Part shown: positions 47,644 to 58,507 of the stretch, piece by piece
Layout of the letters: every line of letters begins with the position of its first letter
Numbering within the stretch: position 1 is the first letter of the stretch
Notes under the pieces: generated by a model
What the model was told of the DNA's origin: nothing
Database searches by the model: none
What the model saw: only the letters and a program-made list of their open reading frames with translations
Origin: Halomonadaceae bacterium T82-2
GTDB taxonomy: Bacteria > Pseudomonadota > Gammaproteobacteria > Pseudomonadales > Halomonadaceae
Direction of reading: 5' to 3'
DNA: 64,000 nucleotides
Assembly: GCA_001577635.1 (NCBI GenBank)
Contig: LSBP01000001.1
Location: forward strand, 1 to 64,000
Position numbers and translations under genes: made by a program

Positions 47644-47982
47644 ATGAGCGATATTCTCCAACAGCTCGATGCGGTACTCGCGCAACGCCGGCAGGCCGCC
47701 CCCGACTCCTCCTATGTGGCATCCCTGCATCACAAGGGGCTCAACAAGATTCTCGAGAAGGTCGGCGAGGAGGCCACCGAGACCATCATCGCCGCCAAGG
47801 ACGCCGCGGATGGCGTTGACACGCAGCGTCAGGCAGTAGTCGCCGAAACCGCCGACCTGTGGTTTCATAGTCTGGTGATGCTGTCGCACCTGGGCATCGA
47901 GTCGCAGGCGGTGCTCGATGAACTGGCACGCCGCTTCGGCATCTCCGGGCTGGACGAGAAGGCCGCCCGCAGCAACGAATAA
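47644..47982 (+). CDS. hisE: Phosphoribosyl-ATP pyrophosphatase (stand-alone HisE)
   Basis: 112 aa. Second step of histidine synthesis: PR-ATP to PR-AMP. All-alpha MazG-like fold with the acidic metal-binding motif [15 protein letters not shown] (about 42-56) and [13 protein letters not shown]. In Pseudomonas hisI directly precedes hisE at this locus, but here ubiB is only 49 bp upstream and hisI is missing. The ATG at 47644 is chosen over TTG 47635 because AGGA lies 9 nt upstream of it. Confidence 0.95.
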   Translation: MSDILQQLDAVLAQRRQAAPDSSYVASLHHKGLNKILEKVGEEATETIIAAKDAADGVDTQRQAVVAETADLWFHSLVMLSHLGIESQAVLDELARRFGISGLDEKAARSNE

Positions 47983-48012
47983 ATCCGGGCGAGACCCGAG
48001 GGGAGAAAGTTC

Positions 48013-48288
48013 ATGTTAGGTGGAATCAGTATCTGGCAACTGCTGATCGTTCTCGGCATCATCATCCTGATCTTCGGCACCAAGAAGCTGCGCAACATCG
48101 GCGGCGACCTCGGCGGGGCCGTCAAGGGCTTCAAGAAGGCCATGCACGAGGAGGACGGCGCCGACAAGGACAAGCCCGACGACAGCCAGCGTCAGGTGCG
48201 TCATGACGACGACGGCAACACCTATGACGTCAAGGCCGAGCAGCACGGCGACGCCCGGCGCGACAGCCACAAGGAAGAGCAGAAGTAA
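48013..48288 (+). CDS. tatA: Twin-arginine translocase subunit TatA
   Basis: 91 aa. One N-terminal membrane helix (about 6-22, [18 protein letters not shown]), a short amphipathic helix ([23 protein letters not shown]) and a long charged C-terminal tail rich in Asp/Lys/His, as expected for the pore-forming TatA. It leads the tatABC operon. Confidence 0.95.
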   Translation: MLGGISIWQLLIVLGIIILIFGTKKLRNIGGDLGGAVKGFKKAMHEEDGADKDKPDDSQRQVRHDDDGNTYDVKAEQHGDARRDSHKEEQK

Positions 48289-48294
48289 GCGCCC

Positions 48295-48693
48295 ATGTTC
48301 GACATCGGCTTTCTCGAACTGCTGCTGATCGGCGTGGTCGGCCTGCTGGTGCTGGGCCCGGAGCGCTTGCCCCGGGCGGCCCGCACGGTGGGCCTGTGGG
48401 TGGGTCGCATCAAGCGCAGCGTGTCCGGCATGCAGCGCGAGATCAGCGCCCAGCTCGAGGCCGAGGAGCTGCGCCAGAAGCTCGCCGAGCAGGACCGCAA
48501 GCTCAACGCGGGGCTCGACAAGGCGCGGCGCGATGTCGAGCGCAGCGTCGAGGGCGAGCCGTCGCGTCGTGAGGCCGCCTCGCCGTCACCCGCTGACACC
48601 GCCGACCCGGCCGCCCACGAGCCGGTCGAGGCGTCGACCGCCCCCGAGTCGGCGCCGCCCGCTTCCGCCGACAAGGATTCCACGCCGCGATGA
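48295..48693 (+). CDS. tatB: Twin-arginine translocase subunit TatB
   Basis: 132 aa. N-terminal helix [26 protein letters not shown] with the Glu and Pro typical of TatB, an amphipathic helix, then a long Pro/Ala/Ser/Glu-rich tail. It forms the substrate-receptor complex with TatC. It is 6 bp after tatA and overlaps tatC by 4 nt. Confidence 0.95.
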   Translation: MFDIGFLELLLIGVVGLLVLGPERLPRAARTVGLWVGRIKRSVSGMQREISAQLEAEELRQKLAEQDRKLNAGLDKARRDVERSVEGEPSRREAASPSPADTADPAAHEPVEASTAPESAPPASADKDSTPR

Positions 48694-49487
48694 GCGAAAC
48701 CTCTTCCCCGCGTGACGACGACAAGCGCCAGGACGACACGCCCCAGGCCCCGCTGATCGAGCACCTGATCGAGCTGCGCTCGCGGCTGATGCGGTCGGTG
48801 ATCGCCATCGGCGTGATCTTCCTGGCGCTGTACGCCTTTTCCAACGACATCTACACCTTCGTCGCCGACCCGCTGATGGCGCTGCTGCCCGAAGGGTCGC
48901 AGATGATCGCCACCGAGGTGGCCTCGCCCTTCCTGGCGCCCTTCAAGCTGACCCTGGTGGTGGCGGTGTTCGTCGCCATCCCCTTCGTCCTGCACCAGAT
49001 CTGGGCCTTCGTGGCGCCCGGCCTCTACGAGAACGAGAAGGTGCTGGCGGTGCCGCTGCTGGTCTCCAGCGTGGCGCTGTTCTACGGCGGCGCGGCCTTC
49101 GCCTACTACGTGGTCTTCCCGCTGCTGTTCGACTTCTTCGTCCACACCGGGCCGCAGAACGTGGCGGTGATGACCGACATCAACCAGTATCTCAACTTCG
49201 TGCTGAAGCTGTTCTTCGCCTTCGGCGTGGCGTTCGAGATTCCCATCGCCACCTTCCTGCTGATCTGGACCGGCGCCACCAGCGTCGAGAGCCTGTCGAA
49301 GAAGCGCCCCTACGTGGTGCTGGGCTGCTTCGTGATCGGCATGCTGATGACCCCGCCGGACGTGATTTCGCAGAGCCTGCTGGCCGTGCCGATGTGGCTG
49401 CTCTACGAGATCGGCATCCTGTTCGGCCGCCTGGTGCGTCGCCGCCGCGCGACCGATGGCGACGACACCCCCGACGACGCGGCCTGA
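48690..49487 (+). CDS. tatC: Twin-arginine translocase subunit TatC
   Basis: 265 aa with six membrane helices. It binds the twin-arginine signal. Conserved motifs: an N-terminal [15 protein letters not shown] with the essential Glu, and [15 protein letters not shown] Tat-like signal in the small GMC partner and other exported redox enzymes would depend on this operon. Confidence 0.96.
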   Translation: MSETSSPRDDDKRQDDTPQAPLIEHLIELRSRLMRSVIAIGVIFLALYAFSNDIYTFVADPLMALLPEGSQMIATEVASPFLAPFKLTLVVAVFVAIPFVLHQIWAFVAPGLYENEKVLAVPLLVSSVALFYGGAAFAYYVVFPLLFDFFVHTGPQNVAVMTDINQYLNFVLKLFFAFGVAFEIPIATFLLIWTGATSVESLSKKRPYVVLGCFVIGMLMTPPDVISQSLLAVPMWLLYEIGILFGRLVRRRRATDGDDTPDDAA

Positions 49488-50657
<1,170 letters not shown>

Positions 50658-50700
50658 TCGCGGAGGGCTGCCGGCCCTCCCGTCGCGCAGGAGTCTTGCG

Positions 50701-52905
50701 ATGGATGCACCGCGCCGCCAACCCTCACCCCCCGAAGCGCTCACCGACGAGGCCCCGAGCGACGCCGGCGAGGCGCCGCCGCTGCGGGTCAACCGCACCC
50801 GCACCGGCATCCACGCCAAGCCCACGCCCTCGCCGGAGACCGAGCTCGACGATCCCTCGCTGTACTTCAATCGCGAGCTCTCCAACCTGCAGTTCAATAT
50901 CCGCGTGCTCGAGCAGGCGCTGGACCCGTCGCATCCGCTGCTCAACCGGCTGACGTTCTTGCTGATCTTCTCGTCGAACATCGACGAGTTCTTCGAGATC
51001 CGTGTCGCCGGCCTCAAGCACCAGGTGATGCTGGGCAACGAGGACACCGGTGCCGACGGCATGGCCCCGCGCCGGGTGCTGGCGGAGATCTCGCGCATCG
51101 CCCACGAGCAGGTCGATCGCCAGTATCACATCCTCAACGACGTGCTCATCCCCGCGCTCGAGGAGCAGCGCATCCGCTACCGGCGCCGCGCGCAGTGGAC
51201 CGAGGCCCAGCGCGACTGGGTCCGCGGGTACTTCGACGAGGAGATCATGCCGGTCATCAGCCCCATCGGGCTGGACCCCTCGCACCCCTTCCCGCGGCTG
51301 GTCAACAAGAGCCTCAACTTCATCGTCGAGCTCGAGGGCAAGGACGCCTTCGGCCGCGAGGGCGGGCTGGCCATCCTGCCGGCGCCGCGCTCGCTGCCGC
51401 GGGTGATCCGCTTGCCCGAGCCCCTGACCGAGGCGGGCTACACCGAGTACGTGTTCCTGTCGTCGATGATCCACGCCCATGCCCAGGAGGTGTTCCCGGG
51501 CATGGAGGTACGCGGCTGCTACCAGTTCCGCCTGACCCGCAATGCCGACCTGTCGGTCGACCCCGAGGAAGTCTCGGACCTGGCCTCGGCGCTGCGCGGC
51601 GAGCTGCTGGCCCGGCGCTACGGCGACGGCGTGCGCCTCGAGGTCGCCGACAACTGCCCGGACGAGCTGGCGAGCTTCCTGCTCACCCAGTTCGAGCTCG
51701 AACCGCAGGATCTCTATCGGGTCAACGGCCCGGTCAACCTCACGCGCATGATGTCGGTGATCGGCGATATCGACCGGCCGGACCTGCTCTACCGCCCCTT
51801 CACGCCGGGGCTGCCCAAGAACCTCAAGTCCGACACCAGCCTGTTCGAGGTCATTCGCCAGGGCGACGTGCTGCTGCACCATCCCTTCCAGTCGTTCACG
51901 CCGATCGAGGACCTGCTGCGCGAGGCGGCCCGGGACGCCGACGTGCTGGCGATCAAGCAGACGCTCTATCGCACCGGCGCCGACTCGCCGATCGTCGGCG
52001 CGCTGGTCGAGGCGGCGCGCAACGGCAAGGAAGTCACGGTGGTGATCGAACTGCGTGCGCGCTTCGACGAGGCCGACAACCTGGCGCTGGCCTCGCGGCT
52101 GCAGGAGGCCGGGGCGATCGTCATCTACGGCGTGATGGCCTACAAGACCCACGCCAAGATGCTGCACATCGTGCGCCGCGAGAAGGGCGAGCTGCGCTAC
52201 TACGCCCACCTGGGCACCGGCAACTATCACGCCAAGACCGCCCGGCTCTACACCGACTACAGCCTGCTGACCGCCAACGAAACGCTCTGCGAGGACGTCC
52301 ACATGGTCTTCCAGCAGCTCACCGGGATGGGCAAGCCGCGCCGCATCGAACGCCTGTTGCACGCCCCCTTCGTGCTCCACGAGCGGCTGGTGGCGATGAT
52401 CGACCGCGAGGCGAAGGTCGCCGAGAAGGGCCGGAAGGCCCACCTGATCATCAAGTGCAACTCGCTGACCGAGCCGAAGCTGATTCGCGCCCTGTATCGC
52501 GCCTCGCGCGCCGGGGTACAGTGCGACCTGATCATCCGCGGCATGTGCTGCCTGCGTCCCGGGGTGCCCGGCATCTCGGAGAACATCCGCGTGCGCTCGA
52601 TCATCGGTCGCTTCCTCGAACACACCCGCGTATTCCACTTCCACAACGACGGCAAGCCCGAGACCTGGGCATCGAGCGCCGACTTCATGGAGCGCAACAT
52701 GTTCCACCGGGTCGAGACCGGCTTTCCCATCCTCGACAAGAAACTGGCCCAGCGGGTCCGCAAGGACCTGGAAACCTACCTGGTGGACAACTGCCAGAGC
52801 TGGGTGCTGCAGGAGGACGGCAGCTACCGCCAGCAGCAGCCGGGCGAGGCCGCACCGATCAGCGCCCAGGAAACCCTGCTCTACGCCTACGCGGCCCGCG
52901 CCTGA
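50701..52905 (+). CDS. ppk1: Polyphosphate kinase
   Basis: 734 aa. Makes polyphosphate from ATP. Domains in order: N, head, C1 and C2. The autophosphorylated His is in GTGNYHAKTARLYTDYSL, and the second catalytic His-containing block is near TRVFHFHNDGKPETWASSADFMERN. The N-terminal 55 residues are a low-complexity extension before DPSLYFNRELSNLQFN. A ppx gene starts 11 kb downstream, not adjacent. Polyphosphate supports stress and phosphate storage. Confidence 0.97.
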   Translation: MDAPRRQPSPPEALTDEAPSDAGEAPPLRVNRTRTGIHAKPTPSPETELDDPSLYFNRELSNLQFNIRVLEQALDPSHPLLNRLTFLLIFSSNIDEFFEIRVAGLKHQVMLGNEDTGADGMAPRRVLAEISRIAHEQVDRQYHILNDVLIPALEEQRIRYRRRAQWTEAQRDWVRGYFDEEIMPVISPIGLDPSHPFPRLVNKSLNFIVELEGKDAFGREGGLAILPAPRSLPRVIRLPEPLTEAGYTEYVFLSSMIHAHAQEVFPGMEVRGCYQFRLTRNADLSVDPEEVSDLASALRGELLARRYGDGVRLEVADNCPDELASFLLTQFELEPQDLYRVNGPVNLTRMMSVIGDIDRPDLLYRPFTPGLPKNLKSDTSLFEVIRQGDVLLHHPFQSFTPIEDLLREAARDADVLAIKQTLYRTGADSPIVGALVEAARNGKEVTVVIELRARFDEADNLALASRLQEAGAIVIYGVMAYKTHAKMLHIVRREKGELRYYAHLGTGNYHAKTARLYTDYSLLTANETLCEDVHMVFQQLTGMGKPRRIERLLHAPFVLHERLVAMIDREAKVAEKGRKAHLIIKCNSLTEPKLIRALYRASRAGVQCDLIIRGMCCLRPGVPGISENIRVRSIIGRFLEHTRVFHFHNDGKPETWASSADFMERNMFHRVETGFPILDKKLAQRVRKDLETYLVDNCQSWVLQEDGSYRQQQPGEAAPISAQETLLYAYAARA

Positions 52906-52913
52906 TTCCCTGC

Positions 52914-52937
52914 ACGGGGCGTTTGAGTCCGCCCCGT
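52914..52937 (+). terminator. Hairpin after ppk1
   Basis: ACGGGGCG and CGCCCCGT form an 8-bp stem with an 8-nt loop, starting 9 bp after the ppk1 stop. The tail TCATCCTCT is only weakly T-rich. Confidence 0.55.
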
Positions 52938-53106
52938 TCATCCTCTACGTTTAAAGACACTTCGAGACAAGTCCGATGGCCGCCGGTCATTCGGGCACGA
53001 CGCGCCGGCATGGAAAGGTCGGCCCGGACCGCGCCGCCGCCTCATGGTCGGCCGGAGCATCGATACCGTCACGTGTCCAGACCGACAGGGATGTAGGGAG
53101 GCCCCC

Positions 53107-54075
53107 GTGACCGACACCACCCCGCCGTTCCCACGGCGGTTCGGCCGTTTCGCTGCCGGGCTCGCCGTCATGCCGGCCCTGGCCGGATGCAGCTATGCCA
53201 ACCTGAGCTTTCTCGCCCCCCAGGGGCCGATCGCCGCGGCCCAGCGCGACCACTTCTGGCTGGTCATCGCCATTACCCTGGTGGTGGTGTTGCCGGTCTT
53301 CGTGCTCACGCCGGTCATCGTGTGGCGCTATCGCTATGGCCGCCGCGCCACCTACCGGCCACGCTGGAGCTTCTCGCGGCGGCTGGAATACCTCATCTGG
53401 GGGGTTCCCTTCCTGATCGTGGCGATCCTCGCGGTCTTTCTCTGGCGGCAGACCTACGCGCTGGATCCCTACAATCCCTTGCCGTCGGACAACGAGCCAC
53501 TGCATGTGCAGGTCGTGGGCTATGACTGGAAATGGCTGTTCATCTATCCCGACCAGCACATCGCCACCGTCGACGAGCTGGTCTTTCCCGCCGACCGGCC
53601 GCTGGCGCTCGAGTTGACCTCCGATACTGTGATGCAGTCGTTCTTCATTCCCTCGCTGGGCAGCCAGGTCTATGCCATGAACGGCATGGTCACGCGGCTG
53701 CACCTGGCCGCCGACGGCCCCGGCCGCTTTCGCGGCGAGAACTCGCAGTACAACGGCAAGGGCTTCCACACGCAGCGCTTCTCCGCTCGGGCGGTGTCGC
53801 CAGCGGCATTCTCCGACTTCGTCGAGCGCGTACGCCGGCAAGGCCGTGCACTTGACCGCCCGACCTACCAGATCCTGGACGGGCGCAATACCGTGCCCGA
53901 GCTGACCCGGGCGCTGGATGGCATGGGCGACGACGCCCTGCGCTTCTCGGCCATCCCGGACGGCCTGTTCTCGGCGATCGTCGCGGGGGGGCCGGTGCAG
54001 GCCCTGCTGCCCGGCCCCGTGGTCACGAGTGCTCGCCAGACACCGCTTCATCAGCCGCAGGGAGGCACGCCGTGA
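53107..54075 (+). CDS. cyoA: Cytochrome bo(3) ubiquinol oxidase subunit II
   Basis: 322 aa lipoprotein subunit of the quinol oxidase. Starts at GTG 53107 with AGGGAGG 5 nt upstream. A signal peptide ends in a lipobox LAGC (Cys about 28), then two membrane helices (about 53-75 and 98-118) and a cupredoxin-like periplasmic domain. The copper-A ligand set of cytochrome c oxidases is not evident, as expected for quinol oxidases. First gene of cyoABCD, overlapping cyoB by 4 nt. Confidence 0.93.
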   Translation: MTDTTPPFPRRFGRFAAGLAVMPALAGCSYANLSFLAPQGPIAAAQRDHFWLVIAITLVVVLPVFVLTPVIVWRYRYGRRATYRPRWSFSRRLEYLIWGVPFLIVAILAVFLWRQTYALDPYNPLPSDNEPLHVQVVGYDWKWLFIYPDQHIATVDELVFPADRPLALELTSDTVMQSFFIPSLGSQVYAMNGMVTRLHLAADGPGRFRGENSQYNGKGFHTQRFSARAVSPAAFSDFVERVRRQGRALDRPTYQILDGRNTVPELTRALDGMGDDALRFSAIPDGLFSAIVAGGPVQALLPGPVVTSARQTPLHQPQGGTP

Positions 54076-56183
54076 CGCTGAATCACTTCCTCGACCTCGC
54101 GCTGGGTCGCCTCGACTGGCATGCCCTGCCCTTCTGGGAGATGGTCGAGCAACCCACCCTCTCGCACATCGTCAACGGCTCGATCGTCACCGCCGCCGCC
54201 TCGCTGGTGGTGCTGGGGGCCCTGGCCACGGTGGTGCTGATCACCCGCTACGGCAAATGGAAGGCACTGTGGTCGGACTGGCTGACCAGCGTCGACCACA
54301 AGCGCATCGGCATCATGTTCATCGTCGTGGCCCTGGTCATGCTGGCGCGGGCGATCATCGAGGCGGCGTTCATGCGCGCCCAGCAGGCGGTCGGCCTGGA
54401 CGGCGGCTTCCTCTCGGCCGAGCACTTCGGCGAGTTCTTCACCACCCACGGCACCATCATGATCTTCTTCATGGCCATGCCGTTTCTCACCGGGGTGATC
54501 AACTACGTGATGCCGCTGCAGATCGGCGCCCGGGACCTGTCCTTTCCGGTGATGAACTCGATCAGCCTGGGCCTGACCGCGGCCGGCGCGGCGCTGATCA
54601 TGGTCTCGCTGGTGCTCACGCCGTTCTCCACCGGTGGCTGGAGCGGCTATCCACCCTTCACCGAGGCCTCCTTCAACCCCGGCGCCGGGGTCGACTACTG
54701 GATCTGGGCGGTGACGCTGTCGTCGCTGGGCTCGACGATGACCGGCATCAACTTCGCGGTGACGATCTACAAGGAGCGCGCCCCGGGCATGCACCTGTTC
54801 CGCATGCCGCTGTTCTGCTGGACGGCGCTGTGCACCTCGATCCTGATGATCTTCGCCATGCCGCCGCTGACCGTGGCCACGGCCATGCTGGCGCTCGACC
54901 GCTACCTGGACTTCCACTTCTTCACCCAGGACCTCGGCGGCGACATGATGAACTACGTCAACCTGTTCTGGCTGTTCGGCCACCCCGAGGTCTATATCCT
55001 GATCCTGCCCGCCTTCGGGGTCTTCTCGGAGGTGTTCTCGACCTTCTCGGGCAAGCGCCTGTACGGCTACAAGGGACTGGTCATCGCCACGATGTGCATC
55101 GCCGTGCTGTCGTTCACGGTGTGGCTGCACCACTTCTTCACCATGGGCCAGTCGCCCAGCATCAACGCCGCCTTCGGCATCGCCACCATGCTGATCGGCG
55201 TACCCACCGGAGTGAAGATCTACGACTGGATGCTGACCATGTTCCGGGGCCGGGTGCGCCTGACGATCCCCATGGTCTATGCGCTGGGCTTTCTCATCCT
55301 GTTCGTGATCGGCGGGATGACGGGCATCCTGCTGGCCAATCCGTCCATCGACTACCAGGTGCACAATACCCTGTTCCTGGTCGCCCACTTCCACAACATG
55401 CTGGTGCCGGGCCTGCTGTTCGGCATGCTCGCCGGCTACCAGATGTGGTTCCCCAAGGCCTTCGGCTTCCGCCTCGAACAGCGCTGGGGCTATCGCGCCG
55501 CCTATGCCTGGATCGCCGGCTTCATGCTGGCCTTCTTCCCGCTCTATGCCCTGGGGCTGCTGGGCATGCCGCGCCGGGCCGTGGGCTTCATCGAGCCGGC
55601 CTATCTGCCCTGGACGATCGTCGCCGGCATCGGTGCCCTGGTGGTGCTCTTCGCCCTGTTCAGCCTGGTCATGCAGTTCTGGCTGAGCCTGCGCCAGCGC
55701 CACGCCAATCGCGTGCCCGTGGGCGACCCCTGGGACGGTCGCAGCCTCGAGTGGGCGACCCCGGCGCCGGTGCCGGAGTACAACTTCCCGGTGATTCCCG
55801 AGGTCTCCAGCCGTGATGCCTTCATGCGCGAGAAGGACCTCGGCCAGGCCTACCAGCGCCCCGCCGAATACCGCGACATCACGATGCCGGCCAACAGCGC
55901 CCTGGGGCCGATCCTCACCGTGACCGGCTTCCTGATGGCCTTCGGCCTGGTGTGGTACCTGTGGTGGCTGGTAATTCTTGCCGGCGTGGCCTCCCTGGGC
56001 GCGCTGATCGCGCGCAGCTTCGTACGCCGGACTACCAAGGTCATCCGCGCCGAGGAGGTGCGCGAGACGCACGAGGCGTGGCTGCGGCAGGTCGCCGAGA
56101 CCCCCGCCGTCACGCGTGACCGGGAGCAGGAAACCAGCAACCGCGGGCGGCCCGCCGCCCCCGTGTCGGGAGCCGTGCAATGA
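54072..56183 (+). CDS. cyoB: Cytochrome bo(3) ubiquinol oxidase subunit I
   Basis: 703 aa. Catalytic heme-copper subunit with about 15 membrane helices. Ligands: heme His in TTHGTIMIFFM, the His-Tyr crosslink pair in FGHPEVYILILPAFG, two CuB His in WLHHFFTMG, and the heme-o/heme-b His in LFLVAHFHNMLVPGLLFG. Starts at GTG 54072, overlapping cyoA by 4 nt. Proton-channel residues of the A-type family appear intact (not fully checked). Confidence 0.96.
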   Translation: MTLNHFLDLALGRLDWHALPFWEMVEQPTLSHIVNGSIVTAAASLVVLGALATVVLITRYGKWKALWSDWLTSVDHKRIGIMFIVVALVMLARAIIEAAFMRAQQAVGLDGGFLSAEHFGEFFTTHGTIMIFFMAMPFLTGVINYVMPLQIGARDLSFPVMNSISLGLTAAGAALIMVSLVLTPFSTGGWSGYPPFTEASFNPGAGVDYWIWAVTLSSLGSTMTGINFAVTIYKERAPGMHLFRMPLFCWTALCTSILMIFAMPPLTVATAMLALDRYLDFHFFTQDLGGDMMNYVNLFWLFGHPEVYILILPAFGVFSEVFSTFSGKRLYGYKGLVIATMCIAVLSFTVWLHHFFTMGQSPSINAAFGIATMLIGVPTGVKIYDWMLTMFRGRVRLTIPMVYALGFLILFVIGGMTGILLANPSIDYQVHNTLFLVAHFHNMLVPGLLFGMLAGYQMWFPKAFGFRLEQRWGYRAAYAWIAGFMLAFFPLYALGLLGMPRRAVGFIEPAYLPWTIVAGIGALVVLFALFSLVMQFWLSLRQRHANRVPVGDPWDGRSLEWATPAPVPEYNFPVIPEVSSRDAFMREKDLGQAYQRPAEYRDITMPANSALGPILTVTGFLMAFGLVWYLWWLVILAGVASLGALIARSFVRRTTKVIRAEEVRETHEAWLRQVAETPAVTRDREQETSNRGRPAAPVSGAVQ

Positions 56184-56803
56184 CCGCGACGCCGTCCAGA
56201 CATCCGGGCCTCAACCTGGGCCGTGCCCATCAGGAAGCCCATGACGCCTGCGAGGTGCTGGTGTTCGGCTTCTGGGTGTTCATGATGAGCGATCTGATCG
56301 TCTTCGGACTGCTCTTCGCCAACTATGTCACCCAGCTCGATGCCCTGGCCGGCGGCCCCGGGCCCGGCGAGCTCTTCACGATGAAGAGCGCCTTCATCGA
56401 GACGCTGCTGCTACTGACCAGCAGCTTCACCTACGGCCTGGCGTCCTACTGCCTCAAGTATCGCCATGGCCGCGGCTGGCTGACGGCCTGGCTGGGCGTG
56501 ACCCTGCTGCTGGGGCTGGCCTTCATCGGCTTCGAACTGCATGACTTTCACAAGATGGCCGGCGAAGGCGGCGTGCCCAGCCGCAGCGGCTTCCTCTCGG
56601 CCTTCTTCGCCCTGGTGCCGCTGCACGGCCTGCACGTCGCCAGCGCCTGCCTGTGGATGGTGGTACTGATGGTGCAGATGTGCGTCCACGGCCTGGATAC
56701 CGGGGTCAAGACCGGGCTGGTGCGCCTGGGGCTGCTGTGGCACTTCCTGGACATCGTCTGGGTGGGCATCTTCTCGCTGGTCTATCTGGGAGGCCTGGCA
56801 TGA
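56180..56803 (+). CDS. cyoC: Cytochrome bo(3) ubiquinol oxidase subunit III
   Basis: 207 aa with five membrane helices. Typical CyoC blocks: HEACEVLVFGFWVFMMSDLIVFGLLFANYV-like start, GLASYCLKYRHGR, and FFALVPLHGLHVASACLWM. It overlaps cyoB and cyoD by 4 nt each. Confidence 0.95.
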   Translation: MTATPSRHPGLNLGRAHQEAHDACEVLVFGFWVFMMSDLIVFGLLFANYVTQLDALAGGPGPGELFTMKSAFIETLLLLTSSFTYGLASYCLKYRHGRGWLTAWLGVTLLLGLAFIGFELHDFHKMAGEGGVPSRSGFLSAFFALVPLHGLHVASACLWMVVLMVQMCVHGLDTGVKTGLVRLGLLWHFLDIVWVGIFSLVYLGGLA

Positions 56804-57153
56804 GCGACTCGCAACGCCAATCCGACACGATCGACGAGAACGAGCGCAGGCACGAACTGGGCAGCTACCTGTGGGGCTACGGCCTAGCGCTGGCGCTGAC
56901 CCTGGTGCCCTTCGCCCTGGTCGCCTGGAGCGGCTGGCCGCGGGTGACGCTGCTCTGGGCGATCGGCGGCTTCGCGCTGGTTCAGTTCGTCGTCCACTTC
57001 CGCTTCTTCCTGCATATCTCGCTGGCCCGACAGAAGCGCGAGGACCTGCACCTGATTCTGTTCTCGACGCTGATCCTGATCCTGATGGCCGGCGGTACGC
57101 TGTGGATCATCTTCAACCTGTACGGACGCATGATGCCGGCCATGCTGCCCTGA
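56800..57153 (+). CDS. cyoD: Cytochrome bo(3) ubiquinol oxidase subunit IV
   Basis: 117 aa with three membrane helices; HELGSYLWGYGLALALTLVPFALV and VVHFRFFLHISLARQKREDL fit the CyoD family. Last gene of the operon. The heme-o synthase gene cyoE does not follow; it must be elsewhere in the genome. Confidence 0.92.
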   Translation: MSDSQRQSDTIDENERRHELGSYLWGYGLALALTLVPFALVAWSGWPRVTLLWAIGGFALVQFVVHFRFFLHISLARQKREDLHLILFSTLILILMAGGTLWIIFNLYGRMMPAMLP

Positions 57154-57182
57154 ACGGGGCGCGGTACAGGGCGCGAGGGCAT

Positions 57183-57204
57183 GACAGCGCCAATGGGCGC
57201 TGTC
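57183..57204. terminator. Hairpin between convergent cyoD and DAHP synthase genes
   Basis: GACAGCGCC and GGCGCTGTC form a perfect 9-bp stem with an AATG loop between the two converging genes; the plus-strand tail GTTCCCC is T-poor. Confidence 0.55.
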
Positions 57205-57216
57205 GTTCCCCCCGGT

Positions 57217-58275
57217 TCAGCCGCTCAGCTGGCGGGCGGCCTCCTCGAGCAGCGCGGCGGTATCCTCCCAGCCCAGGCAGGCATCGGTGATCGACACCCC
57301 GTAACGCAGCGCGCCGGACACCAGCGGCTGCTTGCCCTCGGCGAGATGGCCCTCGAGCATCACGCCGATCAGGCCGCTCTCGCCGGCCAGGCGCTGGGCC
57401 AGCACGTCGCGCAGTACCTCGGGCTGACGGCGATGATCCTTGGACGAGTTGGCGTGGCTGCAATCCACCAGCATTCTCGCCGGCAGCCCGGCGTCCTCCA
57501 GCGCCCGGCGGCTGGCGGCGACGCTGTCGGCCGCATAGTTGGGCCCGTCGTGGCCGCCGCGCAGCACCAGATGAGTGTAGGGATTGCCGGCGGTCTCGCG
57601 CATCACCGGGCCACCGTGGGCGTCCATAGCGAAGTGGCGATGGGCATGGGCGGCGGAGCGCATGGCGTCGATCGCCACCCCGATGCCGCCGTCGGTGGCG
57701 TTCTTGAAGCCCACCGCCGCCTCGAGGCCGCTGGCCAGCTCACGATGAATCTGCGATTCGGTGGTGCGAGCACCGATCGCCGCCCAGGCGATCAGGTCAT
57801 CGAAGTAGGCGGCCGCCATCGGCTGCAAAAGCTCCGTGGCCACCGGCAGGCCCAGCGCGGCGATGTCACGCATCAGCCGCCGCGAGATGGCGAGCCCGCC
57901 GGCCATGTCGTCACTGCCGTCCAGATGCGGGTCATAGGCGAGCCCCTTCCAGCCCACGGTGGTACGCGGCTTTTCGACGTAGACACGCATCACCAGCAGC
58001 AGGCGGTCCTCGACGCGGCGGTTGAGGGCTACCAGATGCTCGGCATAGGCCAGGGCAGCATCCGGATCGTGGATCGAGCAGGGGCCGACCACCACCAGCA
58101 GGCGGTCGTCACGGCCTTCGAGGATATCGCGGATCGCCTGGCGCTGCGTGGCGATACGCTCGGCCAGGGGCGGCTCGACGGGCAGCTCGCGACGCAGATC
58201 GGCGGGCGTGGGCAAGGCCAGGTGAGACCGGCTCTCGGTAGGGTTGGCGGTGTTCAGGGTCATGGGGGCGTTCAT
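57217..58275 (-). CDS. 3-deoxy-7-phosphoheptulonate synthase (DAHP synthase, type I)
   Basis: 352 aa. First step of the shikimate pathway: PEP plus erythrose-4-phosphate to DAHP. Type I AroFGH motifs: VVVGPCSIHDP (about 90), MRVYVEKPRTTVGWKG, GARTTESQIHRELASGL, LRGGHDGPNYA and VDCSHANSSKDHRRQ. The ATG at 58275 gives the normal N-terminus; upstream in-frame extension overlaps a separate small ORF. It is expressed through the leader/attenuator at 58459-58769, so its synthesis is probably tuned by charged aromatic tRNAs. Which feedback type (Phe, Tyr or Trp sensitive) cannot be stated. Confidence 0.93.
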   Translation of the reverse strand: MNAPMTLNTANPTESRSHLALPTPADLRRELPVEPPLAERIATQRQAIRDILEGRDDRLLVVVGPCSIHDPDAALAYAEHLVALNRRVEDRLLLVMRVYVEKPRTTVGWKGLAYDPHLDGSDDMAGGLAISRRLMRDIAALGLPVATELLQPMAAAYFDDLIAWAAIGARTTESQIHRELASGLEAAVGFKNATDGGIGVAIDAMRSAAHAHRHFAMDAHGGPVMRETAGNPYTHLVLRGGHDGPNYAADSVAASRRALEDAGLPARMLVDCSHANSSKDHRRQPEVLRDVLAQRLAGESGLIGVMLEGHLAEGKQPLVSGALRYGVSITDACLGWEDTAALLEEAARQLSG

Positions 58276-58300
58276 GGCGCTCTCTTGCAGTGGCGCCGCC

Positions 58301-58459
58301 TCACGGGCGGGCATGGGTACATCGGGACGGTCGTTGGCCACCCATGCTTGCCCGGTCAGAGGTGGCCGACTGCACTGACCGAGCGCCGCTAAATCGCCAA
58401 TAGCCCCCGCTGCAATAACCGGCCTGGAACGCGTGGTCAGCAAAGGGCTTGCGGGTCAT
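58301..58459 (-). CDS. Second small ORF in the DAHP synthase leader
   Basis: 52 codons starting at ATG 58459 with GAGGAG 7 nt upstream, a strong ribosome site. The N-terminal half is aromatic-rich, including GYCSGGYWRF, and resembles the C-terminal part of the attenuator leader peptide. It lies downstream of the terminator and ends 26 nt before the DAHP synthase start. It may be a translation-coupling or second regulatory peptide. Unknown family. Confidence 0.5.
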   Translation of the reverse strand: MTRKPFADHAFQAGYCSGGYWRFSGARSVQSATSDRASMGGQRPSRCTHARP

Positions 58460-58507
58460 GAGTCAGTCTCCTCGTGAACATGTCGCGGCACCGAGGTGCC
58501 AATAAAA

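Noticed and set aside
50725-52941. Open frames of over 700 codons antisense to ppk1 and (54051-56180) to cyoB
   Set aside because: The sense-strand genes are clear family members; the antisense translations are low-complexity shadows.
58441-58443. Upstream TTG start for DAHP synthase in the same frame
   Set aside because: The extra 56 residues overlap the second leader ORF in another frame and have no match to the family N-terminus.
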